From contig CM059623.1 in NCBI GenBank assembly GCA_030435675.1, forward strand, positions 11,750,092 through 11,814,091: DNA of 64,000 nucleotides. The letters are read 5' to 3'. This DNA is from Steinernema hermaphroditum. Taxonomy: Eukaryota; Nematoda; Chromadorea; Rhabditida; Steinernematidae. Of the stretch, positions 44,466 through 57,068 are shown piece after piece (within the stretch, counting starts at the first letter, position 1; the number at the start of each line of letters is the position of its first letter). Below the pieces are notes generated by a model. The model was given only the letters and a program-made list of their open reading frames with translations. It made no database searches and was not told where the DNA came from. The position numbers and the translations under genes were made by a program.

Positions 44466-46216
44466 TCATACCCCATATTGTGCAAACCACGGGAAGAAAA
44501 ACTATGTGACCACTTTCCATTGAAACAATTTTGCCACCAATACAGTAACCCGCCTATCATCTATTTCCACAATTGCTCAGAAATAACACGTTTTCCTTTT
44601 AGCACGATCGCGCACACGACCAGTCGTCTCGGAATTACGCCCACGTTTACAGATGTGTGCAGATACCGTATGGCGATAAATCGCTTTTGGCGACGACATT
44701 AAACGGTTCTTAACGAGTAATTAGGATTGCGGAGAGCGACGAAATCGACGGAAATTGTATTTGCGGTGCTTGTGGCCAGGCGACCGCAAGAAGATCAAAT
44801 GATTTAGAGAGGATCTGAAAGTGATTAGGAATGTTCTCGAAGATTTAGACATTTTCATATTCGGAGGTGGATGTTGCTGATTATTGAACGCTGTTTTTGA
44901 CACATGACACGTAAGCATAAGGATTATCATCAACAACCGTTGTCTTCTGAACGAACTACGGACTGAATTCTAATAAGGATCATGATTATCGACTCTTGAT
45001 TAACTCTTAATGGATCCGCGATGGCTGGCGTGAAACGTAGTCCGAACGACATATCGCCAGGAAGACCGTCTACAGCGCTCAAGAAGACCCTCTCACGCCA
45101 AACCAAACTCCGAATACTGTGCCGGCTCGCGCTCCTCTGGCCAGTACGTGATTGATCTCATCAGTTTTGATCTAGTCGATGGCGCCTCAAAGACCTGCGA
45201 TTTATAGCATTCCCGATATCAAATTGATCATTAAAGAAACTCCACGAACATCGACATTCTTTCTTCCGCCGACTTCTAAAACCCGAGATTTAAAGTCTAA
45301 ACGGCGCTGTCACCGTTAAGACCTCGTCCAAATGCCACTTTCGGGTATTAGCCAGGTTTTGGCAGCATTAACGAAAAGTAGGCGATCCACCAGAATCCAC
45401 TGATAGTCGTTGGTGAATTAATTTTATTAAAAACCGTTGTTGGTGTACTTCATTTCTCTCATTTCGAACAGAACACGTTTGACTAAATTTTGTAGTGTCG
45501 AGTTGGTTTTTGTATTTTTGGGGAATTCTGTTAGGATAGAGACTACCGAGGTTGATGGAATCAAGTATCATTCGCCTGTATGAACACTGCCTGAAATTTG
45601 CTAGGAGGATGCAAAGGCTTCTGTGGCATATAGTTGGCTTACTTTTATACCTCATTGTTTGGTTATCGTAAGCGCCAAATGGAAAATCAAACCAGTCTCT
45701 ATTGTCTCAAGAATACCAGCGCTTTCCCAGGGAAATTTATGGCCTTCTACAGATACAAAGATCGGGGAAACCTTCCTCCTTCGATTAGACTCCACACTCA
45801 AACATCTTTTAAACAGAGAACAATGCTCAGCCACCAGAGCCGGCTCGGATTGCGATATTTCAGCAGCTCCACTGCTTGCAATGCTTCTGTTTGACTACAT
45901 GTATGGCTGTTCCCCATGCTAGTGTATGCCTCTTTAAGTTTTCCATTCAAGTTTTCCTTTCCATTAAAGCTTACAAGGGAACTTAACCGCTTCGGATCGA
46001 GCGTTCACTAATTAATGAAGGCCTACCTATACATTTCAGCTCGATCGGATCAGGCGGATCAAAAGCAATTTATTTATTATAGAATCAAAATATTTACCAC
46101 AACACCGTCAACACCGTATACATACTTAAGAAGGCATGATCGCGACGTTCTCAGAGAACTTTATGGCGCATTACAGGAGAGGCATGTCATGAAAACCGTA
46201 CTGTCTGTAATAAGAA

Positions 46217-46497
46217 GTTCAGTACATCAGAAGGGTCAATGTATTACCACAAACGCTACCATAACCCCCTCATATTATAGGTGCACCTTGTGATACTGAA
46301 AGGCCAATGGAAGAAGCGCCACCAACGAAATCAACACCAAGAGTTTAGTACACCGGAAAGGTCAACACTACCACAAAAAGAATGTATCACCACAAAAGGC
46401 GTCAATTACCATAACCCCCCAAATTTTATAGGTGCATTGAAAGACCGATTAGAAGAATAGCTCGCTTTTGAGCGCCACCAAAATCAACACCAACAGA
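46217..46497. repeat. Two degenerate direct repeats of about 125-155 bp
   Basis: 46217-46340 and 46342-46497 share TTCAGTACATC/TTTAGTACACC, CACAA...CCATAACCCC, TATAGGTGCA and GCGCCACCAA...ATCAACACCAA in the same order, with substitutions and indels. Confidence 0.65.
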
Positions 46498-49092
46498 CAT
46501 CATTCCATTCTCAACAGAACTAAGAGTACATCAAATGACAGTTCGACGGAGTCACGAGTTTTCTCCAAAACTTGCAGAGCGAGAAATGAACGAAGCAATC
46601 ATGAGATTGACTGATAATAAATCGGAATCACGTTGGTCATTAACAGCGCAGGCATACTGTATACGGGCATACTCCAACCGCTTTTATCGCTTTGTTTGAT
46701 TTGTTTGTCAGCACTTTTCTATGCGCTCCTCGAAAGAGTCACAGTCAGAAGTATGTAGTCGGAGGGAGCGAAGACAGAATCGGCTAACGAGGGACCCCTA
46801 GGTGCGGAAGAAGAAGAAGGATCGCAAAATGGATCGCCAGGATTTGGCCTCTTGGAGTCGCTCCTTTAGGCGAAGACATTTCTACAAAGCATGAAGCAAA
46901 CCTCCAAAAAGTTTTCCGATGTGACTTTTTTGTTATCTCATAAATCTGCTCAAACCAGAAGCTCAAAATTCTCTTCGCTATGAATCTGCACGTCAAGATA
47001 TCCAGATCCCAGATCCATGTAATGCAAAGAGACGTGAGATCTTTAAAGCTATTAGTAGTCGACAAACAAAATGGTGTCATCATCACAGATAAAACAATAA
47101 AGCGCATTCCGCAGATAGCGCGTCCCAGAACGCATATACACATAGGAAATGCTTATTGGTCCGTTTGAAGACCGATTCAGAAGGAGACTTAGTTCATAGA
47201 TACAGGGTTTATCGCCAGAGTTAGATAATCTCTTGTATTGAACGTTTCTGACAAAAAGACACTTGAGAACCAGCCATACATATTTGATCAGTATGTACGA
47301 TTTCGACAATTCGGCCTGCTAGAATCCTACAACCTAGAAATCCCCGATCCTCGTCTGGCAGATGGATACCTTTCCTTGCCATAAAACGCATAGTACTCAA
47401 ATTTCTCAACAACTGCTGAACCAAAAGAGACTGGAACTGGCAAAAAAAGATCTGGCAACGGCCGCTGTATACTGAATGCGTTCTATAGCCTGATTACGTA
47501 CAGTTTAGCCTGTAATCGTGCTTAAGTAGGTTTCAAGGGAGGATTAGATCAATGCTAACTATCTGACAACCATAACGTTTATGCCGTTGACAGTTAGAAT
47601 ACCCAAGACAAATTAAAAAGGTGGACTTGTTCAGAGGCATTGCTCAGCGACCTTCCACATTACGAGAAAGGATAAGAGGGGGCATCTGCAACGGAGAACC
47701 GGAAGTCAGCAGGTCCGAACCCTATCGTCCAATAGGACACAAGACTCTGAGTCCATGCCTCGACGACCATCTCATCCGGCTATCCTATCATGCGACGACG
47801 TCAAACGACGATCGGTTACGATTCCACAGGCACAGTAAATATAAACATACCGAACCCAGAATTATCCTTCCCCACGATCCCATTCCTTCTAAGAGCCTTC
47901 CCTCCATTGCCTCCATTGGATCACGGGAGCGGTTTTGCCGAGATGAGCCGCGCGCCAAAATAGACGACGGCGTCGGTACCTAAGCGTATTATCGCGCACA
48001 GCGGAACTCGCTCGCACCGAAGAGAAGCTATTAACGGAAGGTTTCTGATCGTTTGCAGATGTTGCAGAATGACGTGGAAGGGGAAGGGGTTACCTTCCAG
48101 AAGTGCGATTACCCGAGGAAGAGGAAAACTGAGTAAAAAGGGAATAGAAGACTTTACGCGATTCATATCCTTGACTTATGCTTCTGTAGAGGGTGACCAA
48201 GCACTATAGGTCAGCAGGAGAGCCTTTCAGTAGCTATCACGACATCATTTCTCAGTTTTCTTACAAAAATTCATTATGTAAACCTATATCAAGACGTTGA
48301 TATTTTGGTTATGTTTTCATAAGAAGGACATAAACAAAAAAAATATAAACTCGCACATAATTAGCCCAATCTTTCTACAATTTTCATTGCTTATGATGGC
48401 TGGGCAACATAGACTCTCTTCGTAAAATTATCAAAATTCTCATCGAATGCATCTGCTCTGTAAGTGAAATCCATTCTTTGAAAAAATTCTGCCTTAAACA
48501 GCTGAAAAAGTGAACCTATCATTACGGTACGTAGTGTATGTTTATAGTTCTTTATTTTCATTTTGAAGCCTTAAGGTTCGACTACATAAAGTACTGCACT
48601 TTACATACATCCACTACGCTACAGTACGTTAGAAATATATGTGCATTGTAATATAATAAATGATGCAAGTGTACCGAAGCGATCGAACTGCCAACTTATC
48701 TCTTTGTGCCATCTAAGCCTATTCCAAGACGAGGCTTGCCGAAGCCACCACGACGACTACAGGGCTCGCCTAAAATCAGGCTTAAATTTTGGCGGGTATG
48801 TCGAACTGGGACTGGGTCCCACCACGATCTCCCGGCCACAGTGTGTGTGGTCGGATGCCAGCGGGGCACGAGCGTTGTTGCAACGTATGTCTCTCGTTCT
48901 GCACAAGCACACTCCGTCTGCCGATTCTCTCTCGTATCCAGCCCGAGGATACAACAGGTATCTCTGTTATAGCTGGATCTTTTCTCCTATAACCTTTAAA
49001 TCACACATGTTCTTCTTTGATACGATAATCATCGAGGCCTTTGTCGTCAAAACGCTGAATAGAGCTGTGATCGGCAACTTGGAGTTCTGAAC

Positions 49093-49175
49093 CCCTTGAT
49101 CACGTTTGTTGATCAAAAAGCTGCGTCAACTTTTGTCAAGACTTAACTTGAGACAAGTTTTGAGGTGATCAAGGG
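49093..49175. repeat. Inverted repeat, MITE-like
   Basis: CCCTTGATCAC at 49093-49103 is the exact reverse complement of 49165-49175, and inner sequences (ACTTTTGTCAAG / CTTGAGACAAGT) also pair imperfectly. Confidence 0.6.
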
Positions 49176-52100
49176 CTGAAGTGAAAAATTCCATCAATCC
49201 ACAACCAAGGTCGCTTCTAAGCTATCGCTGTTTTTAGGACGACTGCGTGAAGATTAGTTCGGCGTCACCAATCGGTATAAATACGTGACTTATTCCCTAA
49301 TCGGGCCAATCGCCTCTGAATGAGTAAGACTCAAAATCGGAGAGTCTGGGAATTACCGGTATTTTTAGGCTACAGATTACACGTCGACGGTGGGTGCCTA
49401 CGTTATTGTGTTTTGAACTCACGCCAAAACTGATCGAAAGCATAAGAGAGACTGGAAGGATCTGGTCGTGACCAGAGTTGGGACCAGAGTTAGGACCGTG
49501 ATCAACGAGAATCAAGCAGCAAGCGTAGTTCACGAGCTTCTTGAGGACATGGCCCCCTATACAGACAAACATGAAAGGCCACTGATATTCTTCATGGGAC
49601 TCGCTAAATTTCTTATATGAACACTAGCTAGGTCGGTTTATTCTGCTCCAGGAAACATTTCGTGGCGATCTGCGCGCATTTTCATTGTTAGCCGTGCAGC
49701 CGCTATTCTCACAGTCAGATACCGTGAAACTAGCAAAAATCGTCTGTAACCAAATACGAAAAAGCCGATAATCATCAGAAATCAGTAGTAGCAATGGTAA
49801 GTAAGTAATATCTCTGGTAATGGCTTTAACCAACCCGCAAACTACTGTAAGTTCACGGCGATCCTATCTTTGCCCATGTCTGAGATGTTTCAACGTTAAA
49901 TTTGTTTACTTGTTAATCGAATTGAAGCGTATCCGACTAGATTAGACAGTCTGAACTCTGTCTGTTCATGATTCCACTACAGGCCACAAATCAAACATCG
50001 GATAAAATAAAAACGGAAATGAGACAAAAAAAAACGGTCACGTCTAGGAGACGCAAAGAAAACAACACTCGCATTGTCAGTCACTTTTCCGTCTTCCGGA
50101 TCGCGGTGCGAAGACCGCTCCGCTTCGTCTGTCCCGTTCGCTTCGATAAGATCGCTTTGGAAAACGTTTATTCGTTCGCCCGCGCGATTTCGACTCTCCC
50201 ACAAAACTATTAAATTGTGAAAGAGTTCCGAGGCGTTTTACGACAGAGGGTTGGGTTTAAACGTATCGGAACTGCTACGGAATCGGAATGCATAGTCCAT
50301 TAAAATGGTAAACTATACATGGGCGTCATGTGGCTACTGCGACAAGTCGCTCATTGGTGAAGATGACGATTTTTGATGTATCGCTGGTACGGTCGGTCGG
50401 TTCAGGACCTGTTCAGAATCGTCTGCATAACGATGTGGTTGTGATCTGTGCGACTGACGATGCTCAAGGGAAGAAAACCGTATGCCCTAACATCTACCAA
50501 TAATACTACGCATATGCAAAAAAAATGCAAAAAAATCGTCCAAGGAATGGACCTGGGTCATCATAAAATGGGTCATCATATGTCGCCTATTATACTACGA
50601 CTGTCTTAGATTGACACTCGGGCCGATGGGGTTAATCTCTTTCCAATAATCAGTCATATTTGGGACCTCGATTCGGCTTATCTTAAGTGCTTGTATGTCA
50701 TGTTGGGGACTTGAAAAAGAAAACTTGATGCGAAGACTATACAAGCCGGAACTATTCTACCCAAACAACCAGAAAGACAAGATGTCTACGTCTGTATCTA
50801 TGGTTCTCTACGGTACTTACTATTCACTGTCCAAAGCAGAGGTTGACATCAGAGATGCTCAGGTGATTGGAGGACTTTGATTGGACTGGGACCTGAGGTC
50901 TACAACGGTACCCAAACGTCAGATCAGTTAGGGCCTCAAGGGAAGGATTGTTCTGAAGCTTGCATCTGTGTTGTAGACATTTGGACGTGAAACATCTAGC
51001 GCCTGAACACAGGTAGAGCGCTAGAAAGCAGTCCATGCATGCATTGATAGTATGATTCAAAAGCTTAGGCGATCTTCTAGGAAAACCTATCCGTTTGGTC
51101 ATTCAAAGCTGATCTGAGGATACTGACTCACGGAAGGGGCGATATGGACAGTCTCGACGCGTCTCATCTCTCTTCAAAATATCTGACGATAGGTGGAGAG
51201 ACGCGCACAGTGCCACTCGACAGAATACAGTACCCAGAGACAGTCTAACACATACAGACGCCCGGCGGTCTCCTCACCGGAGTCGCGCACAAACACTCGG
51301 CGTTCGGTCATCACTCGCACAATTAATTCCTTTAATCCAGTTTACAGGACTTATCGAGTAATTAGAGCGCCGCGCGCGTCCCTCCCTGCGCTCCCGGCAA
51401 GCGGCTTACGGCCCAAATCTAGGCATGCACATCCCCTTGTAAGCGATTTTAGCGATTTGGCGCCTTTGACTGTTATTCAACAGCAGAGTGCCACCCGCCC
51501 CGAGACGTCTATTTTAATTGCGGACGTTTCGGGAAGATCACTCTGTACACCAGAGGATCAACAAAACGAGGAGCTGGACGGTTTAGCGATCATAAAGGAC
51601 ATCGTCACCCGAATAAGCGGTTCTGTTAGGATAAACCTCTTGACGTCGGGAAATGAAATGCATGCATGACTTATGTTATAATCGAGACGATCGTTTCTGT
51701 TTTTTTGCAAAGGTCATCTCCTCATCGCCGATTGTTTTTGAGTCCAACAGATGGCCGATAGCAACATACTTGTTGCTTAGAGGTACATCTTTTGCATCAC
51801 AGGAGATAAGATTCCGTCTGATAGATTTTAGTCCCAATAAAAGGTTTCACTTGTATCCAGTCAAAAACTATATGAATTAGGCACAATCCCAAGCTAATAC
51901 ATAATAACTAACAATTGCCCTGCAGCTGATGGAGCCTGTCATGACCAGAAGCTGAGAGGCTCGTGACTTGTCTAGCAATGAAGAAGTGACTTTTGAAGAG
52001 CCCCTGACACCGCCGTTGGGATCAACGCGATTGTCCCAAGATCATCACATTTTATCCGACATAGGATGATCAATTGAGCAGTGCCTTCAGTAAACTCTTT

Positions 52101-54238
52101 TGACACTTTTTAGTGCCAAGGTACAGTAACAAAAAACCATAGGCATTGCCAAACGTCGTAATTTAATTGCTTTGTTTACGGAAGCCACATCATCGAGAAG
52201 AACTCTTATCAGTGACGCGGGAAATATTCTAGTCGCACAGTATCTCTACATGGCAATACTATCGTTACTGCTGTTCTACTCTATAGTTGCCAACCACTGA
52301 TTGGTTTACGGTAGTCGACAAATACCATATGGAATGTCAACAAGAAATATGCTTGCGTGGCATCCTAAGATTTCGAGGTAACTTGCCACAGTAAGTTAAA
52401 AGATTAAATGGTGACTGAAACTTGAAGTCGAATTTCGAATCAAGCCGTGCATCCGAATGAGATAGAAGAGTGAGTGAACAGTGGACAGAGTGAGCCAATC
52501 CAATATCGTCGTTCTCTATTGGATTTAGCTCTTTTTACCAATAACTCAGGGCCCTCTTCAGGTGACAATAATATGCCTTTCCCGAACCACAACACTCCAA
52601 GAGAACATCGTTTTCTCGGTTGTCTCTGCCGCAATATTTGTAATCGGCGTCGCGAATGACAGAACACAGAGCATACATATCTTCGTAACATCCTAATTCT
52701 TCGAATTTGCAAGGGAACTCACTCTAAAGTCCAAAGAAAACAAAGGAATAAATAGAGAAAACGCACATCTGTAATTTGTTAGAAGACTTTCTATTTTCGG
52801 GCAGTCTAGCCAAAGATAAAATACGTGAACTCTCTGAACTGTGGTTCATTATCATGCCGCAAAACTGCCGTATCACAATCGAGAATGTGAACAATAAAAA
52901 GCGAGTCGAATTCCTTAAACCTACTCGACTTTCAGGAATTGAATTGAGCTGAGTACCACGGCGACACGACTGAGAATGTTTTCTCTTCGACCTGGCTCGT
53001 TTAATAAAAAGCCATCTGCGAACAACTTTTAATAGAGTTTTTAAAAGAGAAAACTGGGAAAGATCCTAAAAGGTTTTCCAGTTCAGACTGACATTGATTC
53101 ATTCACATTAGAAAAGACGACCTGGAAAGCTTCCATGGGAACTTACTTCCCTATCCAAAAAAACGAAAGCAGAAAGAAGAACTGGCTGACTCTAAGTAGG
53201 CATCTCACCTGGACAGCAGAACACAGGATTGACACCGTAGGAATAAGACCGAAAAACAGAAGAAGTGAGAAAGTGTTGACTACCGTATCATCTTGTGGAC
53301 TTTAACACCTAAGATTAAGTATTACTTGCTCGTATGTTTGCACTGTCTTGAAAGTCCAATTCTCTGTATTAGTCACTCCAGGAATACAAAAACGAAAATC
53401 GATATTACAGTACTCCAAAAGTACAAGTGCATAGGCATCAAAAATCGCATTTCTCACGTACTCAGCATATCTTTTGGTTTTTGATCATTACAGAAACGTC
53501 TCCAAGCATCAACTTTAAGACGGATATCACGAGAACTTCTTTCTTAGACCTCGACATTCCACACGACATTCACAATCACAACCAACAGTAAATGACTCGG
53601 CGGCGCCTCGTCCAGTAGGTTTGAAACCGTTTTGCATGTTTAATGCGCGCTATCACCCCTTATCTCCGGCCTCGGCGCCTCGCTATGCGGCTCCTCGCAG
53701 TCGTACATCGGAGGAGCGCAGGCATTTCTGAGACTGTCAGCTGACGAGCGAAGAACGGAGTGGCGCGGATGATAACCAAACAAGGCGCTCGAGAAATGGG
53801 GATTTTCGGACGAATATAACTAACGACTGTTTGCTTGTCAGGGATTCGACGGTTATAGGTGCCCGTCTCGCGATTGTCTCATTCCCAATCGAAATGTAAT
53901 AAAAAAATTGGAATGACTGATGATGAGTCATGGGGACATCAGGTTGGGTACGGTACGAGGAGCGCATGAATGTCTGAGTTTCGGTGTCTAGAGTAAGAGG
54001 ATGTGTCTGAAATGATTAGTCCTTAGAAAAAATTACAGTCCAGTCAGTTTAGCGCTTAGACGTCTGTGTTGTGTGCAGTATCCAGTATGCCTGGATCACC
54101 TGCGAAGCTAGCCATTGCGTATGTCTACACACCTGCCTGAAAGGTTCCCCCACGATTTCCTCCCCAAAACCAAATATCCAAATTCATTAACGCACAATAA
54201 TTAAAACAAACACGTACACGCTGTATATGTTACACCTT

Positions 54239-55898
54239 CTAAGCGCCGAGCTGCTTGTAGAGCTTGGGAACGTAATCGTCCCATTGAGCCTAAAATGGTT
54301 CAATTTTGAAATCGGTCTCTCGCATGTCCCACACACCTGGAACAAGTTGCCAGCGATAGGAGTGCCGAGCTTGTGCTTGTCGGCGAACTTGGCGATCTTC
54401 CAGCCTCCGCGGTTATCTCCGGAACGGTTGGTCAAGTGGCCGTGCTCGGCGTCAGTGATCTTGCCGGCCTGCTTGTAGACGAGGTAGACGTAGCGATGGA
54501 GTCCGGTTCCCTTGGGCGGTCCGGAGCCAACGTATTCCGAGAGGACATCGCCCTTCGAGATGTCTGTGCCGGGGATGTTGACAATCAGCCAGTGGTGCCA
54601 TTCACGAAACTTGGGGTCCGCGCGCGAAGGAGCATCCGGATCTGAAGTAGATGATTTGTTTAGGGAACCCATAGCCCTGGACACTGACCAGTCTTCACAA
54701 GAGTGTAGAGCGTATCCGGCTCGGTGTCCCAGCTGACCTTAGGGGGGTTCTGCACTTGAGTAGGAGTGAGTTCGTTGCCAAGTTTGGCCTAAAGTAAAGC
54801 AGATAGAAAACGGAAAAAGGATGGTAAACAACCTCAACTCCGCCTTCAAAGATGACCTTCACCTGGGCGCTGGGTGCCGCGGGGATGACGTCGGGCACGA
54901 CTTCGTGCTTCTTGAAAGCTTCGGGAACAACCATTGAAGCGAATCTAAAACAACAACTTACAAATCATATCCAAAATTTGCATTCAACGGTATGGAAAAC
55001 CCTTCGCTAAGATATGAAGAGAGGGGGCGGCGCCTAGAGAACTTTGTTCTCATGTTTACGCGTCCCTTTCCACTTTTGTTTTGCACAAATTCCTCTAAAC
55101 AAAACGTTAAAATCGCCAATCTCAAACAAAATTTTGCAAATCTAAAGGTCTAGACGGGAGCCGGAGTTTATCACGGGACTGTCTACATAGACCCATGCTG
55201 AAAAACGAAAGAGTTAAAATGCAAACGTACATAGGTGGCGGAAAAGCAGCAAGACCGAGTGTCAGCACAAGCAACGAACCGTGATCCATGTCGGCGCACT
55301 AATGAGCGAACGCGTGATCTCAGGCTGGTGGCGCGAGCGGGAGAAAACAAAGCGATGACCGCGCCATTTCCGACGGCCATCGACCGATCATGTTTCAGCG
55401 AAACAGCTCCACATCGTAACGAGAGGCAATTTCTTCCGTTCCCCAGCGCAAAAAAAAAAGATTGCGAGCGTCCCTACGTGCAGCGGCAAACAACCCTCAA
55501 CGTCGACGGAGAAATGCAAAGTGAGCGGCGATGGCGCCACACACGGATGCAAAAAGCGAGCGAGTGGTGGGAGAGCGAGCGTGGCGCGTAAATAAGGATC
55601 GCCACCGCTGTCTCCTGCAGCAAACAGCCATGCAGAACCACGGGGAATTAAACAAGCGAGAGGCGTTGCTGGTATCCAAAAATAGCTTATGTTTAGCCCA
55701 GCTTTTGGAACATGTCTAAACGGTGGCTGACCATCCTCTCCCAGTCTAGACTTGTTTCAGTTTAACGCTCAGATATCCAAACACAAACTTTCACATTCGG
55801 CGACAAAATCTGTAGCGCGCTTACCGCCATTGTTGTTGGCGCCCAGCAAGATTGGAAAGTCGGAGCAGCGCTGTGCCTCTCGCTGCAAGTGCCGTCAT
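54239..55898 (-). CDS. Phosphatidylethanolamine-binding protein (PEBP/RKIP family) with presequence
   Basis: PEBPs bind anionic ligands in a conserved pocket and in animals modulate kinase pathways such as Raf signalling. Five exons: 55898-55825, 54944-54833, 54788-54689, 54641-54337, 54289-54239, giving 213 residues. The PEBP domain shows [52 protein letters not shown] and a C-terminal [12 protein letters not shown] helix. The first exon adds a presequence of about 28 residues with four Arg and no acidic residue ([19 protein letters not shown]), ending WRFAS, as in mitochondrial targeting. Its splice to exon 2 keeps frame. Met at 54934, near the start of exon 2, would give a 185-residue cytosolic form. 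Intron 1 (880 bp) holds two GTCTAGAC palindromes. Confidence 0.88.
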
Positions 55899-56055
55899 CG
55901 ATAAGAACTCTAAAAAGCAGGCAATGCAAATAAATAATCGCGAATGCAAACAACAGATACTTTGGGGATAACCCCGAACCAGTGACGAAAGAATTCTCTA
56001 GAACGAAAATCATTATTAAATACGATATAGACAACAACATATTAGAAAAGCCATA

Positions 56056-57068
56056 TTACAACACGAAGGGAACAATGGCCGTGCGGGTCTTGGGATAGTT
56101 AGGGAATTCGCGTTTGTAGGCGCGGTGCTTGTTCTGCGCCCAAATGACCATTTGCGTGAATCCGGCAGCGGTGAAGAGGGCAGCAGGCAGCGACTGTGTC
56201 ATTACGGTGAACGAGGTCCATGCGAGCACTTCGTAGAGGTAGTTGGGACAGCTCACAAAGTTGAAAGCAAGAGTGAACGGGTTTCCGTCGGGCATGGGGA
56301 TCTTGCGTTCTTTCGTTCCAGCGGGACGGAGGTTGCGGAGCAGCACGTGGCACGAGAGATTGCCCAGTTCAGCTAGCACGAATCCGGCAAGTCCAAGGTA
56401 CACCTGGGTGTGTCCAAAGTAGGGAGAGGTGTAGAGAGGGTGGTTGACGAAGTAGCTGACGAAGGCGCAGAATCCCCAGTAATAGCCGCAGTTCTTGAAG
56501 AGGTTCATAAAGGGCATAGTGCCGTTGCTGAAGCGATGGATGAAGTGCGTTTCAAAAAGACGCTTTCCATAGTGGAATGACGAACAGTAAACGGCAAGCT
56601 TCACAGCCTCGGCGATGGGCTTTACGGCATCTAGGAATTACGTCTAGTTTTCGATAAAAATCTCTGTACGAACCAGAGCCATAGATCAATGATGGACGCA
56701 TGTAGAAGATAGGGTAGATAAAGAACGGCCCAGCATATTCGATCAGGAACACAGTCTTCCATCCGATTTGCGGTCCAAGATCACGGAGGTAGAGCTGCCC
56801 ATTGTTGGGAAGATTCAAGTCGCCAACCTTCTCTTCATCTTTCAGCGCTTTTCCTTTCGGCTCTAATCGAAGAGCCTGTCGCTCAACTCCTAGATTTGGC
56901 TCTGAAACAGTGCCCTAGAACAATTCAAATTTTTGGATCCAAATTACTTTTCTGCGCGATTCGCTTCTTGAGATCAAACACGGTCTCATCGGCGGCCACG
57001 TTTTCAATCGTGACGATGGCGCGGCTCGTTTTCTTCGCGTCGAAGACTTCGATCGAGTACAGAGACAT
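56056..57068 (-). CDS. art-1: Very-long-chain enoyl-CoA reductase (TECR)
   Basis: TECR performs the last step of very-long-chain fatty acid elongation in the ER, reducing trans-2-enoyl-CoA with NADPH. Three exons: 57068-56948, 56901-56674, 56630-56056, giving 307 residues, the family length. The N-terminal about 80 residues are ubiquitin-like (SIEVFDAKKTSRAIVTIEN...LYLRDLGPQIGW). Then come several membrane segments, with the steroid-reductase-type C-terminal region: HYGKRLFETHFIHRFS, PMPDGNPFTLAFNFVSCPNYLYEVLAW and WAQNKHRAYKREFPNYPKTRTAIVPFVL. The conserved Tyr and Lys/Arg residues of the active region are present. It lies upstream of PEBP on the same strand, 157 bp away. The symbol is the C. 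elegans orthologue. Confidence 0.93.

Larger units (their letters stand above)
43561..54238. other. 10.7-kb gene-poor region upstream of Dachshund
   Basis: I found no frame with recognisable domains or paired splice signals. Longer frames (46784-47143, 48641-49090, 51193-51669) look like chance. The GC-rich part at 43640-43810 is probably the Dachshund promoter and holds a CCAAT on the minus strand. Local GC-rich islands (about 50050-50200, 51240-51560) sit among AT-rich DNA, with TAATTA/TAATCC-type homeodomain words near 51325-51365. Repeats at 44375, 46217-46497 and 49093-49175 are listed separately. Confidence 0.5.

Noticed and set aside
45021..45155. Short open start (MAGVKRSP...) followed by a GTACGT donor
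   Set aside because: It is on the plus strand away from any partner exon; I found no matching acceptor leading to a protein-like frame.
48641..49090. 149-codon frame
   Set aside because: Amino-acid make-up is mixed, overlapping frames are equally long, and there is no splice or promoter support.
51193..51669. 158-codon frame in the gene desert
   Set aside because: Low complexity, no recognisable fold, and no acceptor near the start; the GC-rich DNA makes long open frames likely.
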